Assembly: GCA_040394475.1 (NCBI GenBank)
Contig: JBEBSD010000050.1
Location: 1-45,712 of the forward strand
DNA from: JBEBSD01 sp040394475
GTDB taxonomy: Bacteria; Bacteroidota; Bacteroidia; Cytophagales; Spirosomataceae
Length of the DNA: 45,712 nt
Direction: 5' to 3'
A model generated the notes under the pieces. It saw only the letters and a program-made list of their open reading frames with translations, ran no database searches and had not been told where the DNA came from. Positions 6,674 to 13,911 of this stretch are shown piece by piece (positions within the stretch are counted from its first letter, which is position 1; each line of letters starts with the position of its first letter). The translations under genes were made by a program, and so were the position numbers.

Positions 6674-8929
6674 ATGACTCCAGAATACATTGAAATCCGC
6701 GGTGCGCGCGAAAACAACCTGAAAAATATCGACCTGCGCCTTCCGAAACGGAAGATCAATATTTTTACCGGGGTTTCCGGCTCCGGCAAATCATCGATCG
6801 TTTTCGATACCATCGCCACGGAAGCCCAGCGGCAGCTGTATGAAAATTTCAGCATGTTCATCCGGAACCTGCTTCCCAAATTTCCCCAGCCCGATGCCGA
6901 TGCCATCGAGCAGCTGAGTATGGCGGTGGTGGTCGATCAGAAACGTCTCGGCGGCGGGTCGCATTCTACCATGGGGACCATCACCGATATATCGCCGGTG
7001 CTGCGTGTACTGTTTTCCCGCATCGGGCTGCCCTGGGTAGGATATGCCAATGTATTTTCTTTCAACGACCCGCAGGGAATGTGTCCGGAATGCAACGGTC
7101 GCGGCCGCAAGCTGGGATTTGACGCGTCAAAATTCGTCGACCACTCGAAATCACTGAAAGAAGGCGCGATACAGGCCCCGGGGCTGGTGTCCTGGGAAAA
7201 GGACATGTATGCGCACAGCGGGTTTTTTGATGTCGACAAGAAGCTGGCTGACTATACCCCGGAAGAAATGGACCTGCTGCTCTACAGTGAGCCGAGAAAA
7301 TTCAAGCTCAAACTTGGCGAAGGCACCATGAACGCGACCTACATGGGGTTGATCGAAAAGTTTGAACGCGCCTACATCCGGCGTGACATCAAAACCCTTT
7401 CCGACCGCACCCAGAAAACGATCATGCCTTACCTGGAAGAAAAGCAATGTCCCGCCTGCGGGGGCGCCCGGCTCAACGAGGCTGCGTTGTCCTGTAAAAT
7501 CAGGGGACACAATATTGCCGAACTGTCGGCCATGGAAGTAGGGGAGCTGATTGTTTTCCTGAAGGAGATTGACGACCCCGTAGCCGCACCGATGATCCGG
7601 ACGCTGATCGAACGGCTGCAGCACCTGGCGGACATGGGTCTTGAATACCTCACGCTGAACCGGGAAACAGATACCCTTTCGGGCGGTGAATCGCAGCGGG
7701 TGAAAATGGTCAAGCACCTGGGCAGCAGCCTGATTGATGTGCTGTATATTTTTGACGAACCCAGCGTTGGCCTGCACCCCCGGGACGTGTACCGGCTGAA
7801 CGGCCTGCTGCAGAAGCTCCGCGACAAAGGCAACACGGTGATTGTGGTGGAGCACGACCCGGATGTGATCCGGATCGCCGACCATGTGGTGGACGTGGGG
7901 CCGCATGCGGGTACCAAAGGCGGGCAGATCATGTATGAAGGCGATCTGGCAGGCCTGCTGCAATCGGACACCCTGACCGGGCGGTACCTGAAACACAGCC
8001 TGCCGCTGAAGACCGCCAGTCGGTCGCCGCGCGGGCAACTGGCCGTTACGGGCGCGAATGTAAACAACCTCCGGAATGTGGAAGTCACTATCCCGGAAGG
8101 AGTGCTGACCGTCGTGACAGGTGTGGCCGGCTCGGGTAAAAGCTCGCTGATCCACCACGCTTTTCTGAAAGCGCACCCACAGGCGGTAGTGATCGACCAA
8201 TCGGCCGTCGGGACCTCCACACGCTCCAACCCGGCCACCTACACGGGTACCATGGATCTGATCCGGAAAGCCTTCGCTGCGGCCAATAAGGTTGACGCTT
8301 CACTTTTTTCGTTCAATTCTAAAGGAGCTTGCGAAAATTGCCAGGGCACCGGCGTGATCTACACCGACCTGGCCTTCCTCGAAGGGGTGAAAACACCCTG
8401 TGAGGTCTGCGAAGGCAGGCGCTACAAAGAAGAAGTGCTTGCCTACCGGCTCAACGGGAAATCCATCTCAGACGTACTGGCAATGACAGTGCGTGAAGCG
8501 GCCGCCTTTTTTACCGCGAAAGATATCCGCAAAAAACTGGATACCATGATTGAAGTCGGGTTGGAATACCTGACGCTCGGGCAACCCCTGAGCACCTTGT
8601 CGGGAGGAGAATGCCAGCGCATCAAGCTGGCCAGTGAGCTGCACAAGAAAGGAAGTGTATACGTGATGGACGAACCGACCACCGGCCTGCACCTTTCGGA
8701 CGTGGGAAGGCTGATCGCACTGATGGACGGGCTGGTTGATAAGGGTAACACCGTGATTGTGATCGAGCACAACCTGGAAGTGATCAAAAATGCCGACTGG
8801 ATCATCGATATGGGGCCCGGCGGGGGGCATAAGGGCGGAACGATCGTGTTTGAAGGGACTCCCGCAGCCTTGATCGAACATCCCCGGTCGCATACCGGTA
8901 TCCACCTGAAAGCAGCTGTAGAAGTTTGA
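6674..8929 (+). CDS. Short UvrA-like ABC ATPase
   Basis: A 751-residue twin ABC ATPase of the UvrA type. N-half: Walker A GVSGSGKSS (~33-41), Cys pairs CPEC (137) and CPAC (259), and signature LSGGESQR (~335). C-half: Walker A GVAGSGKSS (~483), zinc module CENC...CEVC (~552-580), signature LSGGECQR (~641) and a DEPTTGLH Walker B. Canonical UvrA is about 940 residues; this one is shorter, mainly by lacking the UvrB-interaction insert of the first half. Short UvrA-like proteins are known as paralogues, including the drug-resistance protein DrrC of Streptomyces. A role in removing or tolerating DNA-bound small molecules is plausible but inferred. It has its own promoter and no neighbouring uvrB or uvrC. 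Confidence 0.88.
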   Translation: MTPEYIEIRGARENNLKNIDLRLPKRKINIFTGVSGSGKSSIVFDTIATEAQRQLYENFSMFIRNLLPKFPQPDADAIEQLSMAVVVDQKRLGGGSHSTMGTITDISPVLRVLFSRIGLPWVGYANVFSFNDPQGMCPECNGRGRKLGFDASKFVDHSKSLKEGAIQAPGLVSWEKDMYAHSGFFDVDKKLADYTPEEMDLLLYSEPRKFKLKLGEGTMNATYMGLIEKFERAYIRRDIKTLSDRTQKTIMPYLEEKQCPACGGARLNEAALSCKIRGHNIAELSAMEVGELIVFLKEIDDPVAAPMIRTLIERLQHLADMGLEYLTLNRETDTLSGGESQRVKMVKHLGSSLIDVLYIFDEPSVGLHPRDVYRLNGLLQKLRDKGNTVIVVEHDPDVIRIADHVVDVGPHAGTKGGQIMYEGDLAGLLQSDTLTGRYLKHSLPLKTASRSPRGQLAVTGANVNNLRNVEVTIPEGVLTVVTGVAGSGKSSLIHHAFLKAHPQAVVIDQSAVGTSTRSNPATYTGTMDLIRKAFAAANKVDASLFSFNSKGACENCQGTGVIYTDLAFLEGVKTPCEVCEGRRYKEEVLAYRLNGKSISDVLAMTVREAAAFFTAKDIRKKLDTMIEVGLEYLTLGQPLSTLSGGECQRIKLASELHKKGSVYVMDEPTTGLHLSDVGRLIALMDGLVDKGNTVIVIEHNLEVIKNADWIIDMGPGGGHKGGTIVFEGTPAALIEHPRSHTGIHLKAAVEV

Positions 8930-8936
8930 AAATCAG

Positions 8937-9032
8937 TATTTTATTAAATTGATTGGCTTGCGGGCGGCCTTTATTCTTTTGGTTTTTACCGGTCCTTCCG
9001 ATAGGCGTTCTTTTATCCCTGTTATGTATCAT
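8937..9032 (-). pseudogene. 5' fragment of an Rpn-family gene
   Basis: From ATG 9032 the minus strand reads MIHNRDKRTPIGRTGKNQKN then KGRPQANQFNKI, which matches the start of the Rpn protein at 2004 (TPIGRGGK...NQYDKI). The similarity stops at 8937, seven bases past the uvrA-like stop codon, where the frame runs into the antisense of that gene. Only the first 32 codons survive. Confidence 0.7.
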
Positions 9033-9101
9033 TTACTACGTGCCCCGGTCATGAAAAGAAGGACGGCTAGTTGTTTGCAGCATTAATACCCGCCTGGCCC
9101 C

Positions 9102-9569
9102 TTATTGATAGCTTTTGATGAGGCGCTCCAGTCTTTCATCAGGGATAAAGTCCAGCGTGTCGATCAGTTTAACTTTTTTATAGTCCTCATGCAGGGTATT
9201 GATGACCACATTGCAATTTTCTACTACTACGGCCGACGGAACGCGCAGGCAAAGATGTTCTGAACGGTCAAACCATTCATTTCCTATTTTCCGGCATTCC
9301 TCATAATTTCTGAAATCTCTCCAGTTTTTAGGAAGCTCAGACGGCTTTACATGGGGAAATGAACTGTTTGGAGGCAGCTCGATCACCATAATCCTAAAAT
9401 CGGCATTAAACCCCAAACCCTTTCGGTAGTGCATCGTTTCGAGGTATGCCAGTGAAACGCTTTCAGCGGTATAAAGCACTTTTCTGCCTTCACTATTCCA
9501 TCTTCCTGCCAGCCCGCTCACGAACAAAGTACCCGAATACTTCTTATGTACAATTCTGAAAACCAGCAT
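9102..9569 (-). CDS. RES-domain toxin (NAD+-degrading family)
   Basis: A 155-residue RES protein. It opens VFRIVHKKYSGTLFVSG, followed by AGRWNSEGRKVLYTAES and SLAYLETM, which hold the conserved Arg23, Tyr33 and a nearby Glu of the family active site. The C-terminal half has the usual IGNEWFDRSEHLCLRVPSAV segment. RES toxins fold like ADP-ribosyltransferases and deplete cellular NAD+ by hydrolysis or phosphorolysis; the antitoxin blocks the active site. The start codon overlaps the antitoxin stop in the sequence TAATG, so translation is coupled with the antitoxin made first, as is usual for RES-Xre systems. Confidence 0.9.
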   Translation of the reverse strand: MLVFRIVHKKYSGTLFVSGLAGRWNSEGRKVLYTAESVSLAYLETMHYRKGLGFNADFRIMVIELPPNSSFPHVKPSELPKNWRDFRNYEECRKIGNEWFDRSEHLCLRVPSAVVVENCNVVINTLHEDYKKVKLIDTLDFIPDERLERLIKSYQ

Positions 9570-10033
9570 TATACAGGATAACCTTGTGCTAACTTTTCAA
9601 TCTCCTCCTGTACCAGATCCACTCCGCCTGAAGTAGTGATAAGGTCTATCGGCTTTTCCTCCGAATTCCAGAAGGGGCGATTCATCCACAAGCTAAATTC
9701 CTCCAAAGAACCCAATAGCTCCTCACCGGATCTATAAAGATTGATAAGCTTCAAAAGGTGCTCGCTGTAAGTTGGATCCAGGTTTTTTTTCTGCTCTCTG
9801 TAATTGCTTATCGTTCTCGGAGACAGGTTGATGACGGAAGCCAGGGTCTTTTCCGGCATTTTAATCGCATCTGCCAGCGAATAAAATACCTCTGTTCTTA
9901 CACCCTCTCTTGCTTTCTTAACGAGAGCGTATGCGTCTTTTACGACAAAATTGCGGAAAACAGGTCTTCCATACCCTGTCGTAGGTTCCGAGACCCCGGA
10001 AACGTTCGTTTTATATTTTTTGCTGCCTGCCAT
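9569..10033 (-). CDS. Xre/MbcA/ParS-family antitoxin of the RES pair
   Basis: A 154-residue antitoxin. The N-terminal half has a Xre-like DNA-binding helical domain (SLADAIKMPEKTLASVINLS, then RTISNYREQKK). The C-terminal half is the DUF2384/MbcA-ParS toxin-binding domain: HLLKLINLYRSGEELLGS, then FSLWMNRPFWNSEEKPIDLI and VDLVQEEIEKLAQG. It neutralises the RES toxin and most likely represses its own promoter. The region just upstream (10040-10100) is AT-rich and carries ATTTTTTCAA twice in direct orientation, a possible operator. The gene is first in the two-gene operon. Confidence 0.9.
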   Translation of the reverse strand: MAGSKKYKTNVSGVSEPTTGYGRPVFRNFVVKDAYALVKKAREGVRTEVFYSLADAIKMPEKTLASVINLSPRTISNYREQKKNLDPTYSEHLLKLINLYRSGEELLGSLEEFSLWMNRPFWNSEEKPIDLITTSGGVDLVQEEIEKLAQGYPV

Positions 10034-10209
10034 TGTTGTTCCTTTTACTCACGAAAATAGCATTTTTTCAAATACAAAAACGAATTTTTTCAATTCAATT
10101 CACTTTTGATAGCGCAGACGCTCCGGGCGGGCGGAGCCGAACCCGGTTGTTTTAAACTCTTCGCTTCGGCGGATCGATGGTGGGCAACAGCTACTTTTCG
10201 TATATTTTC

Positions 10210-10242
10210 TTGTTTCACTTTAGGGAAACTTTGTTATCTTTG
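10210..10242 (+). promoter_or_regulatory. Candidate promoter for the HigBA-like pair
   Basis: A perfect -7 element TATCTTTG lies at 10235-10242, with TTG at 10210-10212 as a weak -33. It sits directly against the ATG at 10244. If it is used, transcription would start at or just inside the toxin frame, so either the message is leaderless or initiation uses GTG 10247. This weakens the start assignment. Confidence 0.35.
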
Positions 10243-10243
10243 T

Positions 10244-10593
10244 ATGGTGGATAAAGATCGAAAATATAGAAAGATTACTTTTTTAAGAGCTACTTTCAAA
10301 ACTTTTTTGACAAACAACCGAAAAAAGTAAAAGCAAAAATTGTTTGGACTTTTGATTTAATCGAAGATTTGCCAAGGGTTCCGGAAACGTATCTTAAACA
10401 CATTGAGAATACAGATGGACTTTATGAAATCAGAGTGCAAACAGGTAGTGACATATTTCGCATTTTCTGCTTTTTTGACCTGGGTCAATTAATTGTATTG
10501 GCGAACGGTTTTCAAAAGAAAACACAAAAGACACCGAAAATGGAAATAGAATTAGCACTTAAAATAAAAGCAGAATATGAAAGCGAAAAATAA
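10244..10593 (+). CDS. HigB/Gp49-like toxin, interrupted by a -1 frameshift
   Basis: The downstream frame encodes a clear HigB-type (phage Gp49-like, PF05973) toxin: KSYFQNFFDKQPKKVKAKIV, then YLKHIENTDGLYEIRVQTGS, DIFRIFCFFDLGQLIVLANG and FQKKTQKTPK. The family cleaves mRNA on ribosomes. That frame has no start codon. The family's N-terminal residues (RKITF) are in the frame opened by ATG 10244, which meets a stop at 10328-10330. The frames join at six T residues, 10279-10284; the sequence T TTT TTA lies in phase at 10279-10285, and one -1 slip there gives a 116-residue protein of normal length. It could be programmed frameshifting, an inactivating deletion, or a sequence error. The 3' end overlaps the antitoxin start by 17 nt. 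Confidence 0.7.
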
Positions 10594-10882
10594 GAACTTG
10601 ATGACTCTTGAAGAGTTTAAAGAAAAAAACTATGGTAAACCTGGTACAAAAGAACGTGATGAGCTTGAAGCCGGGTACGAGAATTTCAAGATAGGAGCGT
10701 TAATACACAACACTCGTTTGGAAATGGGAATGACACAAGAAGAACTTGCTGAAAAGGTCGGAACGACGAAGTCTTACATTTCCAAAATAGAAAATAATGT
10801 GAAAGAAGCCCGTATTTCGACACTTCAAAAAATCATTGAATTGGGCTTCGGCGGACATTTAGAGTTATCAATAAAAATCTGA
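10577..10882 (+). CDS. HigA-like XRE antitoxin
   Basis: A 101-residue protein with a complete XRE helix-turn-helix domain in its C-terminal half (LIHNTRLEMGMTQEELAEKV, then GTTKSYISKIENNVKEARIS and LQKIIELGF). The N-terminal part (MTLEEFKEKNYGKPGTKERD) is the standard lead segment of Bacteroidota HigA antitoxins. It binds the toxin and represses the operon. The gene order, toxin first, is typical of HigBA. The pair is more AT-rich than its neighbours, which suggests acquisition by transfer. Confidence 0.88.
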   Translation: MKAKNKNLMTLEEFKEKNYGKPGTKERDELEAGYENFKIGALIHNTRLEMGMTQEELAEKVGTTKSYISKIENNVKEARISTLQKIIELGFGGHLELSIKI

Positions 10883-10958
10883 CGGGCGATCGGACCGAAA
10901 GAAGAACCGCTACCTGTAACCTTCCGGAAGCCGACCCCTATAGGACACCCGGTACCAT

Positions 10959-12293
10959 TTACCCCCGGCGGGCATTACGCGATGACAGCGTCAGGAAGCG
11001 GCTGATCAGAAAAATCGAAGCGATGGTGAGCCCGATAATAAAACCCATCCACATCCCGGAAGCCCCTACGTTGAAATGGAAGGTAATCAGGTACCCGACG
11101 GGCAACCCGATGACCCAGTAGGCAATTGCTACAAAGTAGGTTGGAACCTTAACGTCCTTCAGCCCGCGGAGCAGTCCGGCGCCGATGGCCTGGGTACTGT
11201 CCGAAATCTGGAAAATTGCAGCAAACAGCAACAGGTAAGACGCCAGCTGCACTACCCGGAAATCATCATTGAATAGGGTAGGGAGCAGGTTCCGGAAGCC
11301 AATGAACAAAAGCGCACAGCAGCTCCCGTAGAGCACGGCGGTGAGCAGGGTACTTTTCCCTATCAGGGTGATTTTCTTGAAATTCCTTCCCCCCAGCGCA
11401 TTGCTGATCCGGATAGAAGCTGCCTGGGAAAGGCCCATGGATACCATAAATGTAAACGAAGCACAGCTCAGGGCAATCTGGTGGGCAGCCTGTTCGACCG
11501 CCCCGATGGTGCCGATGATAATCCCGGAAACCGCGAAGGCGCCGGATTCCATCCCGAGCTGCAGGCTGGAGGGAATACCGATATGCAGGAGTTCCCGGAT
11601 AGTCTTCCAGTTTAATTTCCATTGAGAATAGCGTACTGCAATGTATTTACGAAACAGCGGATAGGTCAGGATCAGGCCGCCGAGTGCCAGGAACATCAGG
11701 GTGCGGGTGATCAGGGTCGCCCAGCCGGCTCCGATTAATTCCATCCGGGGAAATCCCCAATTACCGTAAATAAGCAGCCAGTTCAGGAAGGCATTGAACG
11801 GTAAACCGGCCAGCGAGATGATCATGGCGGTTTTGGTGTATTCAAGCCCGTCCGAAAACTGTTTTAACGCCATGAAAAGGATCATGGGAATAATGGAGAT
11901 CCCAATGAAATTCATAAAAGGGATCGCCAGCGCCACCACCTCCGGGTCCTGCCCAAGGTGATGGAAGATATTTTTGCCCGACAGCAGTACCGCGGCGATC
12001 AGCAGTGCGGAGATAGTACAGATGAAAAAGCCATTGAAGAAGTAATGAGAGACTCTGAACCCGTCTTTCTGCCCATGGGCGAGCGAGACCATCTGGGAAA
12101 CGGAAATGGTGATCCCTATACCCAGCACAAACGGGATATTCATCACATTGAATACCAGGGCAGCAGCGGCCAGCTGTTTGTAGTCAACAGCGCCTACCAT
12201 CGCCGTATCGATAAGATGAAGCGCCATTTGTGCCATTTCCCCAAAAATGACGGGCACGGCTAGTTGTATTGTTTTTTTTGCCTCGGTCCGCAT
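10959..12293 (-). CDS. MATE-family multidrug efflux transporter
   Basis: A 444-residue membrane protein with about 12 hydrophobic segments in two similar halves, the MATE (NorM-like) layout. The first helix region reads IQLAVPVIFGEMAQMALHLI followed by DTAMVGAVDYKQLAAAAL, which is the characteristic start of the family. The second half begins ELLHIGIPSSLQLGMESGAF. MATE proteins export cationic drugs and metabolites in exchange for Na+ or H+. The length is normal. A -7 element TATCTTTG lies on the minus strand 30 nt upstream. It is separated from the DUF4442 gene by a repeat region, so it is probably its own transcription unit. Confidence 0.9.
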   Translation of the reverse strand: MRTEAKKTIQLAVPVIFGEMAQMALHLIDTAMVGAVDYKQLAAAALVFNVMNIPFVLGIGITISVSQMVSLAHGQKDGFRVSHYFFNGFFICTISALLIAAVLLSGKNIFHHLGQDPEVVALAIPFMNFIGISIIPMILFMALKQFSDGLEYTKTAMIISLAGLPFNAFLNWLLIYGNWGFPRMELIGAGWATLITRTLMFLALGGLILTYPLFRKYIAVRYSQWKLNWKTIRELLHIGIPSSLQLGMESGAFAVSGIIIGTIGAVEQAAHQIALSCASFTFMVSMGLSQAASIRISNALGGRNFKKITLIGKSTLLTAVLYGSCCALLFIGFRNLLPTLFNDDFRVVQLASYLLLFAAIFQISDSTQAIGAGLLRGLKDVKVPTYFVAIAYWVIGLPVGYLITFHFNVGASGMWMGFIIGLTIASIFLISRFLTLSSRNARRG

Positions 12294-12324
12294 TGCACTT
12301 GCACGGTTACTTAAAAAAGAGGCG

Positions 12325-12332
12325 CAAAGATA
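12325..12332 (-). promoter_or_regulatory. -7 promoter element of the MATE gene
   Basis: TATCTTTG on the minus strand fits TAnnTTTG. No clear TTTG is seen at the -33 position. A start near 12318 would give a ~25-nt leader to the ATG at 12293. Confidence 0.4.
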
Positions 12333-12448
12333 ACAGGATAATGGGAAGTTTTTAGGGGCAGAGGATTGCGGGAGTTGGCGATAGGGGAAATGGGCAATAG
12401 GGAATGGGGAATAGGCAGTGGCGATTTATGATTGCCGGCTCTATACAT

Positions 12449-12580
12449 CATGGTGAGCCCGTCGAACCACCGCAGTTGGCAGTGGGAAACGGGAAACGGT
12501 GGGTGAGCGGAGTCGAACCCAGGAAACGGTGGGTGAGCGAAGTCGAATCCAGGAAACGGTGGGTGAGCGAAGTCGAACCC
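12449..12580. repeat. Three 30-bp tandem repeats of a GTGAGCGAAGTCGAA element
   Basis: The exact 30-bp unit starts at 12491, 12521 and 12551 (A/G-GGAAACGGTGGGTGAGCG-A/G-AGTCGAA-C/T-CC), with two or three differences between copies. A single related element, GGTGAGCCCGTCGAACC, lies at 12452-12468. Because 30 is a multiple of three the region stays open in several frames and gives false repeat-peptide ORFs. It separates two minus-strand genes. Related degenerate elements lie at 1524-1672. Confidence 0.85.
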
Positions 12581-12585
12581 CCGGC

Positions 12586-13098
12586 TTACACCGGTCGGGT
12601 GCGGACGTGTTTCCAGTTTTTGATCTGCCAGTTAATAAGGCCTGTGCAGATCAGGTTGTGATCGGTGTCGTGGACCGAAACAGTAAATTCCCGGAAGATC
12701 TTTTCTTCTGTTCGCAGCGGCAGCAGTATCTCCTGCTCGACGGTGTGAGAAGGGAGAGAAAAAGTGGCGGTAACGGCCGTTTTGGCCTGGTAATGATAAG
12801 TCATCTGCAGGCTTTTCAGAATGATGCGGTATTCCTCCGGCGGCAGCCTGGCCAATATGCTGAGTCCGGAGACATATTCACAAAGCGTGGCCAGCACGCA
12901 GGCATGCACCCCGCGGATGTGGTTGCGGTTCGCATGGATGTTCGGCGCTTCAATGGTCAGACTTTCGGCCGTAACGGTGGTTATCCTAATCCGGTGCGGA
13001 CGGTTAAACGGGACCATCAGCCACAATTTCCAGTTCAGTACCCATAACTGCCAACGCGATTTGCCGGCTTTTTGTAATTGCAGTTGCAGCGCGTTCAT
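12586..13098 (-). CDS. DUF4442 hotdog-fold protein
   Basis: A 170-residue protein of the DUF4442 family, a branch of the hotdog thioesterase-like fold. Visible family features are WVLNWKLWLMVPFNRPHRIR near the start, the conserved NIHANRNHIRGVHACVLATL helix, and a long final sheet with an Asp/His pair (VSVHDTDHNLICTG). Related hotdog enzymes act on acyl-CoA or acyl-ACP thioesters. No substrate is known for this family. It is the last of a minus-strand run with the thioesterase-ACBP fusion 39 nt upstream and the dehydrogenase beyond, which points to acyl-CoA metabolism. Confidence 0.82.
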   Translation of the reverse strand: MNALQLQLQKAGKSRWQLWVLNWKLWLMVPFNRPHRIRITTVTAESLTIEAPNIHANRNHIRGVHACVLATLCEYVSGLSILARLPPEEYRIILKSLQMTYHYQAKTAVTATFSLPSHTVEQEILLPLRTEEKIFREFTVSVHDTDHNLICTGLINWQIKNWKHVRTRPV

Positions 13099-13137
13099 AT
13101 TCTGATTTCTAACAGTGTAATATTTTTTAACAGTGTA

Positions 13138-13851
13138 TTAATTCTGCGCTTTCAGGGCATTGATCAGCGTAACGTACTGCTCCTGGGCGGCCTCCGGGGA
13201 AGTGCCTTTGAGGCTTGCCCAGGCTTCGAATTTGGCTTTCGCTACGATATCAAACGGGTTGGCCGGGCTTTCTGACGGCGCGTCGCCAACGGTTCCTTGC
13301 TTGTATAAAGCATAGATCTTTAAAAGCGTCTCGTTATCGGGACGCTGACGGAGGTTTTTGCTGTCCTCCTGTGCCTGTTGAAAAAGCGTGGATTGCGACA
13401 TAGTCGGTCGGATTGGTTCAAGTTGAAAATCGGAACTTTTAGGTGTTCTTTCCAGAAAGGCATGCACGATGTTTTCCGGCAAGCCGGTTAGTTTGCGGCG
13501 GCTGAGATCGATCCAGGCGCCGTCTACCGAGATAATGGCCGATTTAATACCGTCTCCCCGGTAAATTTCCTGGCGAAATGACCAGCGGCTGCCGTCGGCA
13601 CGGCATTTGGTGAGTTCCACCGTCACTTTAACCCGGTCATCGGCATGAATTTCGCGCAGGTAGACCAATTCTTCCCGGAATAAAACCGGTCCTATGTGGA
13701 GACCGGTAATGACGTCAAGACTCAGGCCTGCCTGCTTGAGCAGCTCCAGACGTGCCTGGGCGCCGAAATCGGCATAAGCCGAGTGGCGCAGGTGCATATT
13801 GGCATCAATCTGCGACCAAAGTACGGGACTTTCAAAAAAAATGTTGTTCAT
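13138..13851 (-). CDS. Hotdog acyl-CoA thioesterase fused to an acyl-CoA-binding domain
   Basis: A 237-residue two-domain protein. Residues 1-~145 are a 4HBT hotdog thioesterase: VLWSQIDANMHLRHSAYADF holds the D-x-N-x-H active-site type motif, followed by LVYLREIHADDRVKVTVELT and WIDLSRRKLTGLP. Residues ~151-237 are an acyl-CoA-binding protein (ACBP) domain: LFQQAQEDSKNL, TLLKIYALYKQGTVGD, NPFDIVAKAKFEAWASLKG and AQEQYVTLINALK. The YALYKQ...GD and KAKFEAW motifs are the acyl-CoA pocket of ACBP. The ACBP part would feed or sense long-chain acyl-CoA for the thioesterase. The frame is continuous; an internal ATG at residue 151 could also give a free ACBP. It lies 60 nt downstream of the dehydrogenase gene. 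Confidence 0.88.
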   Translation of the reverse strand: MNNIFFESPVLWSQIDANMHLRHSAYADFGAQARLELLKQAGLSLDVITGLHIGPVLFREELVYLREIHADDRVKVTVELTKCRADGSRWSFRQEIYRGDGIKSAIISVDGAWIDLSRRKLTGLPENIVHAFLERTPKSSDFQLEPIRPTMSQSTLFQQAQEDSKNLRQRPDNETLLKIYALYKQGTVGDAPSESPANPFDIVAKAKFEAWASLKGTSPEAAQEQYVTLINALKAQN

Positions 13852-13911
13852 GAATGGAAATTAACTAACGGCTTGTTCACGAATGCTGACGTGCTCATGG
13901 CGTCGTACGGT

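Noticed and set aside
7151..8238. Two long open frames (349 and 269 residues) on the minus strand inside the UvrA-like gene
   Set aside because: They are antisense shadows of a strongly supported ATPase gene with all motifs; the peptides are low-complexity and match no family.
12491..12580. Possible CRISPR array
   Set aside because: The 30-bp units are directly adjacent with no spacers and no cas genes are present.
12404..13047. Plus-strand frames with a repeated peptide over the 30-bp tandem units
   Set aside because: The repeat length is divisible by three so frames stay open by chance; the rest is antisense to the DUF4442 gene.
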